A stretch of DNA of 64,000 bases from assembly GCF_900218035.1 (NCBI RefSeq), contig NZ_OBMR01000004.1, positions 1 to 64,000 of the forward strand. The letters run 5' to 3'. Below, piece by piece: positions 47,219 through 56,652 of this stretch (position 1 is its first letter; each line of letters starts with the position of its first letter). Origin of the DNA: Pseudobutyrivibrio ruminis DSM 9787. GTDB taxonomy: Bacteria > Bacillota > Clostridia > Lachnospirales > Lachnospiraceae. The notes under the pieces were generated by a model that worked only from the letters and a program-made list of their open reading frames with translations, was not told the origin of the DNA and did no database searches. Position numbers and translations under genes: made by a program.

Positions 47219-48685
47219 TTAAAACTGATAATAAATAAATGGATTATAGGTTCCATTTACAAGGAATAACAAGCTAACCAGTAATATTGCAAGGCACACT
47301 GCCATGTTACCTTTTACCGCTTTGATACTCATATGAGCCTGGACAAATCCTGCAAATATCACTGCTGCAAAAATAGCGATTACACCCATGCCTGATAGAT
47401 ATGTAAACAGGTTCAGAATTCTGATTCCGCCTGCAAACATTCTGGAAATATATGTAAATGCAGATATTATGGAATCCGCTCTAAACACTACCCATAAAAG
47501 ATTTACGACAAAAAATGTTAATAATCTATTTAGGAATTTCACTGGATTCTTTTCCAATATCTTTCCAAACCAAACTCTTTCGAATATAAGCAAAATGCCA
47601 TACACAAGGCCCCATGTAATAAAGGTCCAGTTAGCTCCATGCCATATTCCTGTCAAAAGGAATACGATAAATATGTTTCCGCAGGTCTTCTTTAAAGTGC
47701 ATCTGCTTCCACCTAGTGGAATATACACATAATCTCTAAACCAGGTAGAGAGTGAAATATGCCAGCGTCTCCAGAACTCTCTTACTGATTCCGCCCTGTA
47801 AGGATGATCAAAGTTTTCTTTGAAATCGAATCCAAACATTTTTCCAAGGCCTATAGCCATGTCAGAATATCCGCTGAAATCATAGTAAATCTGGAACGTG
47901 TAACAAATAGAGCCAAGCCATGCAACTGTAGCATCCAGCTGTGATATATCAGCAGTCCAGATTTTATCTGCAATGGACGCTAACGTATTTGCGATAATAA
48001 CCTTTTTACCTAGTCCAAAGCAAAATCGTTTGATACCAGCTGCAAACTCGTAGCTTCCAACACTTCGTTCTGTCAGCTGGCCCGAGATATCTTTATAGTG
48101 AACAATAGGTCCAGCTATCAGCTGTGGAAAGCATGAAATATAAAGTGCAAAATACCAAAAGCTGCTCTGCACCTCCACTTGGTCGTTGTATACGTCAATT
48201 ACATAGGACAAAGCCTGGAAGGTAAAAAATGATATACCAACCGGAAGAACAATCTGTGGAAGATTTAATGCACCTGTACCTACTCCCGAAAATAGATTTG
48301 TAAATCTATCTGAAACAGTAAGGCTTCCGCCAAAGAATATATTTTCAATTATCGCTATAAAAAAGTTGAAATATTTAAAGAAAAAAAGAATGCCTAAATC
48401 AAGAACAACAACTGATATCAAAGATATCTTGTTGAACCTGTGGCTATGACGATTGCTTGCACACAAAAATCCTCCAGCCCAATTTATAAAAATAACTATG
48501 CCTATCAGCAGGAGATATTTCACCCCGCCGAAGGCATAGAACACCAAGCTGAATATTAAAAGGATTATGTTGGAAAGCTTAATCCTATTTGCATATGAAC
48601 CACCTTTAAGCCTTGGAATTCCATAGTAGGCCAACAGACATAAAGGTAGGAAAATTGTAGTAAATATAATAGAACTAAAAACCAA
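47219..48685 (-). CDS. MBOAT-family O-acyltransferase (AlgI/PatA-like)
   Basis: A 488-residue membrane protein with about ten hydrophobic segments. The conserved region REFWRRWHISLSTWFRDYV and the catalytic His in TGIWHGANWTF identify an AlgI-type O-acyltransferase. It should pass acetyl groups across the membrane to the AlgX-like protein encoded next. Alginate itself is unlikely in this organism; a wall or secreted glycan is more probable. It lies 20 nt downstream of an acyltransferase-3 gene, in one operon. Confidence 0.92.
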   Translation of the reverse strand: MVFSSIIFTTIFLPLCLLAYYGIPRLKGGSYANRIKLSNIILLIFSLVFYAFGGVKYLLLIGIVIFINWAGGFLCASNRHSHRFNKISLISVVVLDLGILFFFKYFNFFIAIIENIFFGGSLTVSDRFTNLFSGVGTGALNLPQIVLPVGISFFTFQALSYVIDVYNDQVEVQSSFWYFALYISCFPQLIAGPIVHYKDISGQLTERSVGSYEFAAGIKRFCFGLGKKVIIANTLASIADKIWTADISQLDATVAWLGSICYTFQIYYDFSGYSDMAIGLGKMFGFDFKENFDHPYRAESVREFWRRWHISLSTWFRDYVYIPLGGSRCTLKKTCGNIFIVFLLTGIWHGANWTFITWGLVYGILLIFERVWFGKILEKNPVKFLNRLLTFFVVNLLWVVFRADSIISAFTYISRMFAGGIRILNLFTYLSGMGVIAIFAAVIFAGFVQAHMSIKAVKGNMAVCLAILLVSLLFLVNGTYNPFIYYQF

Positions 48686-48705
48686 GTTATTCTCCCTTTG
48701 TAATA

Positions 48706-49800
48706 CTAGTTTTTAATCATTAATGTAGTGAGTGGCTTTTTCTTGTTAAAAAATGAAACTACTACATCACATACATAAGCCCCAATGAGTGTCACCACTG
48801 TACATCCCAAAACCTTAGCTGGGAAGCTGATGTTTGGAAGAAGTGACTGCACTAATCTGATGCTGTAAAACTGATTTAAATATATAAGCAAGCTCATCTT
48901 GCCACACCAGCCAAATATAGGCTTATCAAAGATTTGATGACATGGATTTACATTTGAAAATGTAAGAATTAAACCAATCATCATAATAAAAAGTGTAGGG
49001 AAACTATACTTAGGATCAACTCCTGTTACTGCATATCCAAATACAAGTAAATAACAAACTAGCTCTACTATTGCTAAGATAGTTTTCCCTGCCTTTGTAA
49101 ATTCGATTTTGTTAAGCTGTCTTGTAAGGCTGTATGCACTACATCCAAGTGCCATCTCTGACATTCCTCTAAGGAAGCACTTGTAGAAGTGACCTGTCCA
49201 GCCATCAATTCCAGCCAAGCTATTGTATTCATGAGCCATGTAGCCCAGCACAAAGAGGGCTAAAAGAGGGCATACGATTTTTACAAAAGCTTCATAGTGA
49301 CGTCTAAGGAAGTACCAGAAAATAAAGGTAACCATAAGCCATACATCCAAATACCAGGTAAGCTTATTAACCCATGTGCTATCAAATCCAAAGACCTGAA
49401 GGAAAAATACAGAAGCCCAAGAATCCACTACATAGCTGATTCTTCCTTTTACTGTATTCTCCAAGAAATACGCATTTACGATAATCGTAAGAATAATCGC
49501 AAACAGATGATATGGAAAAACATTCTTGATTTTCTTCCACATCATCTGTGCTGTTTCTGTACCAATTAATTCTGTGCTGACAGCTCTTTTAGCAAAAGCA
49601 CAGGCAGCCAGCAAATAGCCTGAAACCAAAAAGAAAAACTCTACTCCAATATACCCATGATTGAAGAAGTATATTCCTTTTATTCCAATGCTAATATTTC
49701 CATCCACTGCGAAACGCTTGTGAATATGGAAAAATAGAATCCCCAAAGCAAAAATAAAACGTAAAAACTCCACTCGTCCATTTTTCCCTTGTTTACTCAT
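48706..49800 (-). CDS. Acyltransferase family 3 membrane protein (OafA-like)
   Basis: A 364-residue integral membrane protein with about ten transmembrane segments. The N-terminal VEFLRFIFALGILFFHIHKRF places the family-typical His early, and YIGVEFFFLVSGYLLA follows. Members transfer acetyl or succinyl groups to surface sugars. Being first in an operon with MBOAT and AlgX-like genes, it gives the cluster a second transfer route. Its stop codon is 20 nt before the MBOAT start. Confidence 0.9.
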   Translation of the reverse strand: MSKQGKNGRVEFLRFIFALGILFFHIHKRFAVDGNISIGIKGIYFFNHGYIGVEFFFLVSGYLLAACAFAKRAVSTELIGTETAQMMWKKIKNVFPYHLFAIILTIIVNAYFLENTVKGRISYVVDSWASVFFLQVFGFDSTWVNKLTWYLDVWLMVTFIFWYFLRRHYEAFVKIVCPLLALFVLGYMAHEYNSLAGIDGWTGHFYKCFLRGMSEMALGCSAYSLTRQLNKIEFTKAGKTILAIVELVCYLLVFGYAVTGVDPKYSFPTLFIMMIGLILTFSNVNPCHQIFDKPIFGWCGKMSLLIYLNQFYSIRLVQSLLPNISFPAKVLGCTVVTLIGAYVCDVVVSFFNKKKPLTTLMIKN

Positions 49801-49805
49801 ATCGT

Positions 49806-50189
49806 CTAAAAATCTCCTTCGTGGATGTCATTGTCATCCACATCATCTACCATATTTTCTCTTGTGTATACACGCTTTGCCTCGCGCTGCTGTTCAACCT
49901 GAACTGAAAGCATTTCCTTTACATTTGCAGAATGCTTAACATTTCTGATTTCAAATGTGCCAAGGCTTTTATCAGATGAGCTTACAATAATAGAACCTAC
50001 GCCAAAGATTCTCTGACCTAAGCTGCGCTTAAGCTGTAAATCAAGGATTCTATATAGTCTAACTTCATTCTGCTCCAGGTTGAAAAAACCAGTTTCAACG
50101 AAGAGTCTGTCTTCACTCATGCTGTACTTTGTAAAGCTGATAGGTAAGCCTAAATGTCTTTTTCTATCGTGCCATAAAATGTTTGCCAT
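49806..50189 (-). CDS. Bacterial PH-domain protein
   Basis: A 127-residue protein. After MANILWHDRKRHLGLPIS comes a YdbT/bPH_2-like domain (about 15-95) with FNLEQNEVRLYRILDLQLKRS and a SLGTFEIRNVKH strand. The tail is acidic. There is no membrane segment. Function unknown; related domains bind or scaffold membrane proteins. The start at 50189 has GGGAGG; the longer frame lacks a site and crosses a terminator. It lies 5 nt upstream of the acyltransferase operon and may be part of it. Confidence 0.8.
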   Translation of the reverse strand: MANILWHDRKRHLGLPISFTKYSMSEDRLFVETGFFNLEQNEVRLYRILDLQLKRSLGQRIFGVGSIIVSSSDKSLGTFEIRNVKHSANVKEMLSVQVEQQREAKRVYTRENMVDDVDDNDIHEGDF

Positions 50190-50203
50190 AGTTATCCTCC
50201 CAA

Positions 50204-50242
50204 ATAAAAAATTAAGGTGTAGAAATAAATCCACACCCTAAG
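50204..50242 (-). terminator. Terminator of the ABC/CPBP operon
   Basis: In the minus-strand transcript TTAGGGTGTGG (50241-50231) pairs with CTACACCTTAA (50222-50212) with wobbles, followed by TTTTTTATTTG. It lies 9 nt after the CPBP stop codon. Confidence 0.75.
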
Positions 50243-50250
50243 TATATCAC

Positions 50251-51090
50251 TTATGCCTCAATTGTTCCTTCTCTTTTTGCTATAGACTTGAGAATCAATC
50301 TTGTTAAGAAGAATGAACCAACTGCAAGTACTCCCGTAACAACTGCAGTTGTGATCATACTAGAGGTGTTCGCGCGTCCCACCTCTGCTGTTTCCGCAAA
50401 ATCCATTCCAACCTGTTCCATTGCCCAATTCAGCATAAAAAGAAGTGCCATATTGTATCCATTGAATACGATATGCATAATCATTGATGTAAATACGCTT
50501 CCGCTAGCTCTGTTTGTGTAAGCAAATATAATGCCTAAAACAGTTGCATAGCAGAACTGATTAATATTCAGATGAAGAGCACCAAACATTAATGCTGAAA
50601 TAATAGCAGCTGCTGTAAATGGCAGGATTTTGTTTAATCTATTTGTAAAGAAACCTCTGCATACTATTTCTTCTACAACTGGTGCACAGAGTACTGTAGC
50701 TACTAATGTAAGTCCAACCGATTCTGATGCAAACTGGTCAACACTCTGAACCATTACATTTGGAACTATAAACTGTGAAAGTATATTTGCAAACATTGAC
50801 ATAGGGCTAACTACAATTACAAGTAAAATAGTCTGGAAGAATGTAGCTACCTTAATTCCTTTAAACCCAAATGCTTCAACAATTGAATCTCCCTTTTTGA
50901 TAGTGTAGGCAAACACTGGAATCAAAAGGCAGATGTCCAAAACAAAAACGTGGACGTATGTCGGAACATTAATGCCTAATACATTTGTAAATATCCCGAA
51001 GATTGTGTTAAGACCAAGTTCAATTGCTATTTCCAGTAAAAATAATAACATTAACTTTGCTACTTCAATTTTGTCGATTTTCTTTTCCAT
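50251..51090 (-). CDS. CPBP-family intramembrane metalloprotease
   Basis: A 279-residue membrane protein with about eight hydrophobic segments. The active-site motifs are EEIVCRGFF (about 140-148), FGALHLNINQF and the C-terminal HIVFNGYN, supplying Glu and His metal ligands. The family includes CAAX-type proteases and bacteriocin-immunity proteins. As last gene of a GntR-ABC operon it may process or protect against a peptide handled by the transporter; this is inference. Confidence 0.9.
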   Translation of the reverse strand: MEKKIDKIEVAKLMLLFLLEIAIELGLNTIFGIFTNVLGINVPTYVHVFVLDICLLIPVFAYTIKKGDSIVEAFGFKGIKVATFFQTILLVIVVSPMSMFANILSQFIVPNVMVQSVDQFASESVGLTLVATVLCAPVVEEIVCRGFFTNRLNKILPFTAAAIISALMFGALHLNINQFCYATVLGIIFAYTNRASGSVFTSMIMHIVFNGYNMALLFMLNWAMEQVGMDFAETAEVGRANTSSMITTAVVTGVLAVGSFFLTRLILKSIAKREGTIEA

Positions 51091-51101
51091 TTTCTCTCCC
51101 T

Positions 51102-51758
51102 TTATAAATCATTATTTACTGCTACTTTCCTGGTTGTAAGCCAGGAGATAATAAGTGTAACCACTATAAAAACTATGATTCCAAGCCATATTCCAAGCTG
51201 ATTGTAAACTGGGTTTACTAAATGATCAAACGCACTTGCAAAGCAATCTCTAATTACTGGGAATATGTGCGAAAGTCTTGGAACTCCAAACATTAATACA
51301 AAAATGCCAACGTAATATACCCAGTATGCATTTTTTCCAAATCGAATGATGCTATTACCGACAGCCCCAGATATCAACGAAAATACGCCAAAACAAAGTG
51401 CCGCTACTTTTAACACTACGCTAGCTCCAACCACACTTGGCAAAGCAATAATAATCAAACTAATAATGATGATTTCAACCAAATCATATAGTCTTGTATA
51501 AATAAACATTTTCTTTCTTGTCATACCAAATGACAGAGCTCTTGGAAAATCTGTTGCCACCAAAAATGGTTTGAAGAATATGCTCATTCCTATATATCCA
51601 CCTGCAATAAAGCTTGCACATAGCTCTATAATAGTTAAGTCATCTTCTGTACATACTGTTATTATTAAAGACAGAAGCACTGCACCAAATACGATTATCC
51701 CATAAAAGATTTCATTGTACTTCTTAATCTCAAATGTTGCTTTTAAATCTCTTATCAT
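51102..51758 (-). CDS. ABC-2-type membrane protein, second permease
   Basis: A 218-residue membrane protein with six predicted segments. It has no catalytic motif. A charged stretch FPRALSFGMTRKKMFIYTRLYD (shown in part) in the first third resembles the coupling helix of ABC-2 permeases, and a similar one is found in the neighbouring gene. The two permeases plus the ATPase should form one exporter. Genes are 9-11 nt apart. Confidence 0.75.
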   Translation of the reverse strand: MIRDLKATFEIKKYNEIFYGIIVFGAVLLSLIITVCTEDDLTIIELCASFIAGGYIGMSIFFKPFLVATDFPRALSFGMTRKKMFIYTRLYDLVEIIIISLIIIALPSVVGASVVLKVAALCFGVFSLISGAVGNSIIRFGKNAYWVYYVGIFVLMFGVPRLSHIFPVIRDCFASAFDHLVNPVYNQLGIWLGIIVFIVVTLIISWLTTRKVAVNNDL

Positions 51759-51767
51759 ATCGTCCCC

Positions 51768-52415
51768 CTACCTAACCATCATGGTTTTGCTGAGCTTGTA
51801 TCCCCAGGCTTCTAAACCTACAAATAAAAGTATTATCACTATTGGAAATAGAATTGGCGGTATACTAGCTACGTTTGTTACTAATATAGCGTTGCCATCT
51901 ATTGCTGCACCAACACCTATCGTTCCACCTAATATGGCACATCCCAAAACAATAACCATAATTACAACTTTTCCATATCTTCTAAGCTTGTGCCCAATAA
52001 CATTTCCTGCCGCACCGGTTACAAGCCCCATTAATGCTGTTGCATATACATAGAACATAAAAAACTTGCTTAAGAATATTGATGCAACCACTGCCACAAC
52101 CGCTGTATTACATACAACTATAATTAATTGCTTTATTAGCTGGCCCACGAATATATCTTTTCTTCTAGCCCCCATTGAAAGAGTGAGACTGTCATACCAG
52201 CCTGGGCCATACATAGAATAAATACCATTCAGTATTGATGTAAACAAACCGCCAACCATCACAAACATTCTAGGAATGTATTCCCTTAAATCTTCGTCAC
52301 TGCCGATTAGAATCCATTCCAGAATAAGCAGCATTTCGATTAAAAGTATAAGTCCATAGTTTTTTAAGCCATTAATCAAGTAGTACTTATATGTTCTCTT
52401 TGAAAGATCAGACAT
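51768..52415 (-). CDS. ABC-2-type membrane protein, first permease
   Basis: A 215-residue protein with six hydrophobic segments and a coupling-helix-like SLTLSMGARRKDIFVGQ (about 80-96). It is weakly similar in plan to the permease that follows. The start at 52415 has AAAGGAGG and lies one base past the ATPase stop codon. The substrate is unknown; related YtrBCD-like systems respond to cell-wall stress. Confidence 0.78.
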   Translation of the reverse strand: MSDLSKRTYKYYLINGLKNYGLILLIEMLLILEWILIGSDEDLREYIPRMFVMVGGLFTSILNGIYSMYGPGWYDSLTLSMGARRKDIFVGQLIKQLIIVVCNTAVVAVVASIFLSKFFMFYVYATALMGLVTGAAGNVIGHKLRRYGKVVIMVIVLGCAILGGTIGVGAAIDGNAILVTNVASIPPILFPIVIILLFVGLEAWGYKLSKTMMVR

Positions 52416-52416
52416 A

Positions 52417-53295
52417 CTAAGCCTCCTTTCTCTCATCCACACTCATGGCATAGAAAAGATTCTGAAGTGAAACTGGCTCTACCATAACATCCTCTGAAAA
52501 ACTATCAATTGGCTCATCAGCAAGCACTGTAACCACCTTATTGCGTCCAATTGACTCTGGATGATAAACCTTTAAATCCTTTACAGCTGCATCTACCAAT
52601 GTTTCTTCTCCGCTGATGCGATATGCTCTAGCTAATAAACCTTCTGTATTTTCCTTAACAACAATCTGGCCATCATCAATCATGATAACCTCTTCAAACA
52701 ATGAAGCTGCCTCCTCGATGATGTGTGTACTGATGATGAATGTTCTGCCTGTAGCTGCGTATTCCTCAATAACAAGCTTGTAGAACTGTTCCCTTGCTAC
52801 TACATCAAGACCTGCAACCGGCTCATCGAGGATTGTGATTTCAGCCTTGCTTGCAAGAGCGATAATGATTGTTACTGCTGAAAGCATTCCCTTTGAAAGT
52901 CTGTTGATTTTTTTCTTAATATTGATGTTAAAAAGCTTTATAAGCTCCTTTGCATATTCCTCATCCCAGTTAACATAAAATGCCTTTGCTGTAGATAAGT
53001 AATCCTTTACCCTGTATGTGTTTGGTCCAAACATTGTGACTGGTGAAATCTCTCTTGAATAACAGATTCTTGAAAGAGACTTTTCATTTTCCCATACTGG
53101 CTCACCGTCAAGTGTAACTGTTCCTTCTGAGGCAGGATTTTGAGCTGTAAGGATAGAAAGAAGAGTAGTCTTTCCTGCTCCATTTCTTCCAATCAGTCCA
53201 TAAATCTTTCCTGTCTCAATATTAATGTCTACGTTCTTTAGAACTGTGTCTTTACCATATCTTTTAACGATATTCTTTCCTACTAATGTGCTCAT
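52417..53295 (-). CDS. ABC transporter ATP-binding protein, YtrB-like
   Basis: A 292-residue ATPase. Walker A is IGRNGAGKTTLLS (about 36-48), the signature is LSKGMLSAV (about 133-141), and Walker B with switch is ITILDEPVAGLD, then ISTHIIEEA. The C-terminal extension (about 215-292) is typical of export ATPases such as YtrB and CcmA. It follows a GntR regulator by 29 nt and precedes two permeases. Confidence 0.93.
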   Translation of the reverse strand: MSTLVGKNIVKRYGKDTVLKNVDINIETGKIYGLIGRNGAGKTTLLSILTAQNPASEGTVTLDGEPVWENEKSLSRICYSREISPVTMFGPNTYRVKDYLSTAKAFYVNWDEEYAKELIKLFNINIKKKINRLSKGMLSAVTIIIALASKAEITILDEPVAGLDVVAREQFYKLVIEEYAATGRTFIISTHIIEEAASLFEEVIMIDDGQIVVKENTEGLLARAYRISGEETLVDAAVKDLKVYHPESIGRNKVVTVLADEPIDSFSEDVMVEPVSLQNLFYAMSVDERKEA

Positions 53296-53324
53296 ATATC
53301 CTCCATTCCTCCCATAAAGAAAAA

Positions 53325-53693
53325 CTATACTTCACTAGTTTCATCAATAAGCTTTTTTAAATCTTCTTTTGTAATACCAATCAACTTTGCCTCGCTAATT
53401 ATTTTTTTGAGGTAAGTTTCTTTGAAGCTTGTCTTTCGAGCTTCCATGATTTGTTCTTTAGCTCCTGCCTGTACAAACATACCGATACCTCTTTTCTTGT
53501 AAATGATTCCTTTATCAACCAATAAATTAATTCCTTTTCCAGCCGTGGCAGGATTAATCTTATAAAACTTTGATAGCTCTGTTGTGCTAGGCACTTGTTC
53601 TTCTTCCTTAATGATGTCCCTTAATATTTCATCTTCTATCATTTCGCTAATCTGCAGATAGATTGATTTATCTTCCCCTAAATTGCTTAACAC
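53325..53693 (-). CDS. GntR-family regulator, YtrA subfamily
   Basis: A 122-residue repressor. The N-terminal winged helix (about 8-75, with VPSTTELSKFYKINPATAGKGI) is of the YtrA type; a short helical tail provides dimerisation and there is no ligand domain. YtrA-type genes sit at the head of ABC operons that they repress. A 24-bp perfect palindrome overlaps the promoter directly upstream, in line with self-repression. GGAGGTG precedes the start. Confidence 0.92.
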   Translation of the reverse strand: MLSNLGEDKSIYLQISEMIEDEILRDIIKEEEQVPSTTELSKFYKINPATAGKGINLLVDKGIIYKKRGIGMFVQAGAKEQIMEARKTSFKETYLKKIISEAKLIGITKEDLKKLIDETSEV

Positions 53694-53716
53694 ACACCCA
53701 CCTCCTTTACTTCATC

Positions 53717-53766
53717 GGTTAATTACTTGTGTAATTAACCATATCACCATATATTATATCTGTCAA
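53717..53766 (-). promoter_or_regulatory. Promoter and operator of the GntR-ABC operon
   Basis: TTGACA (53766-53761), a 17-nt spacer and TATGGT (53743-53738) form a promoter. The -10 runs into a perfect palindrome with arms GGTTAATTAC and GTAATTAACC around a 4-nt spacer (53717-53740). This is the likely GntR operator. Confidence 0.72.
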
Positions 53767-53802
53767 TTATTTTTCTAAATTTTTCTAATATTTTTTTGAC
53801 AA

Positions 53803-53836
53803 TAAAAAAAGTAGCAGACTCTTTCAAGTCTGCTAC
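53803..53836 (-). terminator. Terminator of the gene at 53856
   Basis: GTAGCAGACT (53811-53820) and AGTCTGCTAC (53827-53836) form a perfect 10-bp stem. On the minus strand TTTTTTT follows. Confidence 0.9.
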
Positions 53837-53855
53837 GTCCTATATTTACTAGGTT

Positions 53856-54470
53856 TTAACCTCTACATTCATCATACATGTCTAACAAAGTTTTTGCTAA
53901 ATCCTCATCCTCTTCTGGAAGGTCAATAAATGCTCCTGGAATTACATTGTAATCTTCCTCTTGTGTTGGTGTTGGATATTCATTATATGATACAGAATAA
54001 TGGAGTTCGTCTCCCACCATAGTGAAATACTGCTCTATGCATTGCATTGAACATCCTACCCTCATACTGCAATCTGCTGCATCACTTGTGTAATCCTCAT
54101 ATACATCATCCCTTGTAACCTCTTTAATTCTATCCAGCATTTCCTGTTCAAATTCCGGATCAGCTTGCATCTTCTTTATAACAGATGCATCTATTCTGAT
54201 GCTCTTCTGTCCTGGCTCTGTGTAGTTTTCTCCAACTAAGTTCATTGAGCCATCATAGCCATAAAATGCGCCGTGATCCATAATCTTTGATGCATCATCC
54301 AAAGTAAATGCTACATCAGGGAACTGCTTACACATATCTTCATAGTAAGACACAGTTGTATCTTCCTTCTCACTTTTCATAGTGAACTTAAAAACTGGCT
54401 TCTCTATCTCATTTCTAAAGCCATTATATTTAATTTTCAAATTGTAATCAGCCGATACTCTACTAATCAT
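53856..54470 (-). CDS. Hypothetical protein
   Basis: A 204-residue soluble acidic protein starting MISRVSADYNLKIKYNG. It has no transmembrane segment or signal. Four cysteines lie close together in DCSMRVGCSMQCIEQYF plus one at the tail. The N-terminal part resembles uncharacterised Lachnospiraceae proteins of the DUF6033 kind, but I cannot confirm that. It is bounded by a terminator on each side, so is a single-gene unit. Confidence 0.7.
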   Translation of the reverse strand: MISRVSADYNLKIKYNGFRNEIEKPVFKFTMKSEKEDTTVSYYEDMCKQFPDVAFTLDDASKIMDHGAFYGYDGSMNLVGENYTEPGQKSIRIDASVIKKMQADPEFEQEMLDRIKEVTRDDVYEDYTSDAADCSMRVGCSMQCIEQYFTMVGDELHYSVSYNEYPTPTQEEDYNVIPGAFIDLPEEDEDLAKTLLDMYDECRG

Positions 54471-54491
54471 CTCTAATCCTCCAGTCGGGAT

Positions 54492-54541
54492 AAATAAAAA
54501 GGCACCTATTTCAATTTCATTCCATTGAAATAAGCGCCTTC
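54492..54541 (-). terminator. Terminator of the gene at 54648
   Basis: A 16-nt arm (54499-54514) pairs with 54525-54540 with mismatches in the centre. On the minus strand it is followed by TTTTTATTTA. It lies about 107 nt past the stop of the upstream gene and just before the next start. Confidence 0.7.
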
Positions 54542-54647
54542 CTTAGCTTCCCTATTGAACTATTACGTATAGAATATCGGGTATAAGCTTTTTTATTTTA
54601 ATATACAAACTGCACTAAATTCTGCCAATATATTTGGCCTTGAATAC

Positions 54648-55109
54648 TTAATCGATTCTTCTTCTGTAAATTATTCTTTCACTCTCATATTGAACATATC
54701 TAACATCCTCAGGATCGAGAAAATCCCATTTTTTAACTGTTATTATGCCATCACTATGACTAGTTTCTATTCCTTTCTCTGGATTAACCTCGGTACCTAA
54801 AGCAACTAAATACATCCAGACTACAAATATTAATCCTCCTATTACAGCACCCATTATAATAAACAGGTTTTCTAATGCATTAAATCCCTCTGATTTTTTA
54901 GTTGCCTTATGCCTTAAAATATAGATACATAAAAAACCTATTCCTAATATCCACATGAACAGAACTAATTCATATAAATCCATATATATAAATTCTCTCA
55001 GTTCTAATTTTTTTGGCACACTGTGCAAAAGTATATATAATACTACAGATAGAACTGCAAGCACTTCAAAATATATTGTCACAAATCGTTTAAAAGAGTC
55101 TTCTTTCAT
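54648..55109 (-). CDS. Small membrane protein, unknown
   Basis: A 153-residue protein with three hydrophobic segments (about 10-28, 45-63 and 82-103) and a soluble C-terminal tail that ends in YESERIIYRRRID. No family was recognised. It overlaps the upstream DUF4173-like gene by 4 nt, so the two are translationally coupled and probably work in one membrane complex. Confidence 0.75.
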   Translation of the reverse strand: MKEDSFKRFVTIYFEVLAVLSVVLYILLHSVPKKLELREFIYMDLYELVLFMWILGIGFLCIYILRHKATKKSEGFNALENLFIIMGAVIGGLIFVVWMYLVALGTEVNPEKGIETSHSDGIITVKKWDFLDPEDVRYVQYESERIIYRRRID

Positions 55110-56650
55110 TTCGCATCCTCAAATACTTTCTCTGCTCTCCAATATGAATAGTTGAACTTTCTTATGCTGCCATCATATCTGCTTTCCCAATAATACATAA
55201 AAACACGATCTTTATATAGATTAAGTAACTCCTCATCCGACTGAAATGCTGGAAGTGCATCCAAAGACAAGCATTCTGTTACATATGATGTAATTGATTC
55301 GTATGAAGTATCATTTCCATCCACATGTGCCAAATCATACTTCGCTATCTGATAATCAGGATTAGCAAATGCAAATGCTAAGTAAGCAACAGTGATTGTT
55401 ACCATGGCAGCTTTGAATACTGGAAAATCTGATTTATACAAGCCAATAATCAAATATGCAAGCCAAAGGCTAAGTACACAAAGGAACCAAAGTACAAACA
55501 ATCTAAGGAATGTAAGCGTATACGCTCCGATGTATAAAATCATTCTCATTGCAGAAGATGCAATCATTATGTATGTGCAAATGCCGATGATAGACAGAAT
55601 GCATGTTAATAATTTATTCTTTGCAAAGATTCTTGAACAAATTGATACAAGCGCCACGTTAATCAAGCATACTGCAAGCAACTGGTAAAAACCTTCGTGA
55701 GCATATGATGCGTATGTGTAACCAGCTGGTAATGTCATGCTTCCTGTAAATAGGAATAATACCTGTATCAAGCAGAAAAGAAGATATACTAAACCAAGTA
55801 AAACAGTGAATGTAATAGCTATAAGCGGATTTGTGTTTCCCTGCTTTGCTGGACCGATTCCAATTTTCTTCTTGTATAAGGAATTTGGAATTATATATGC
55901 GCAAATAAATGAGATGCACAAAGTTAATACTATTCCAACAATGTCTCCAAAGTTATCTGGTAGGTGTATGCCCTCAAATACTTTTTCTAAAATGCGGCTG
56001 AACACTGCATCTGCTGACACAAGCAAGCTAACAACCACTGCAAGAAGCGGAACTGCAACAATAAGTCCAATAAGAACTGCCATAATAGCATTCTTTTTTT
56101 CTTTACTTGTCTCACTGCCTCTTTCCTTTACAAAAAGTGCAAAGTCCTGAAATGGCCATGCAATATTAGCAAACGGTCTCACCATTGTAAGTGCGATTCC
56201 GCCAAGCCATCCAACTATATCCCAGCCAGTAGTATCAATGTAAAGCTGCATGATAAATGAAAAGAATAGTAGGAATATAGCCAATCCGCTAAGCCACTGG
56301 ATGCTATAGCTTGTAAACATGCACTTTGTGACTGACAGTAAAAACAGCGAAATCACATAAAATAAATTTAATCCTACTTTTCCATTTTTGTCTTTCAGGA
56401 ATGGTAAATCATCTGACTTTCTGACTGCATATATTAAGCCAAATGTTATGACCATAAATATTGGATAAGTGATTCCAGATTTATTCTTGTACAAGCAAAA
56501 CGTATATACGATAGCAAATACAAGAGATAATAATCCATATTTTCTGAAGCTCTTTGCATCGCCTTTAACCTGTGCCTGCACTGGGGCTTCTAAAACAATA
56601 TTTGACATACTTGGTTCATTATAATTATTTTCTCTAGCGGTGTTATCCAT
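55106..56650 (-). CDS. DUF4173-like polytopic membrane protein
   Basis: A 514-residue protein with about twelve hydrophobic segments and a short extracellular or cytoplasmic tail (about 430-514). The middle NIAWPFQDFALFVKERGSE and the overall plan resemble DUF4153/DUF4173 proteins, whose function is unknown. It lies 2 nt after a small Xre gene and overlaps the following gene, so DUF2975, Xre, DUF4173 and the small membrane protein look like one operon. Confidence 0.78.
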   Translation of the reverse strand: MDNTARENNYNEPSMSNIVLEAPVQAQVKGDAKSFRKYGLLSLVFAIVYTFCLYKNKSGITYPIFMVITFGLIYAVRKSDDLPFLKDKNGKVGLNLFYVISLFLLSVTKCMFTSYSIQWLSGLAIFLLFFSFIMQLYIDTTGWDIVGWLGGIALTMVRPFANIAWPFQDFALFVKERGSETSKEKKNAIMAVLIGLIVAVPLLAVVVSLLVSADAVFSRILEKVFEGIHLPDNFGDIVGIVLTLCISFICAYIIPNSLYKKKIGIGPAKQGNTNPLIAITFTVLLGLVYLLFCLIQVLFLFTGSMTLPAGYTYASYAHEGFYQLLAVCLINVALVSICSRIFAKNKLLTCILSIIGICTYIMIASSAMRMILYIGAYTLTFLRLFVLWFLCVLSLWLAYLIIGLYKSDFPVFKAAMVTITVAYLAFAFANPDYQIAKYDLAHVDGNDTSYESITSYVTECLSLDALPAFQSDEELLNLYKDRVFMYYWESRYDGSIRKFNYSYWRAEKVFEDAK

Positions 56651-56652
56651 AA

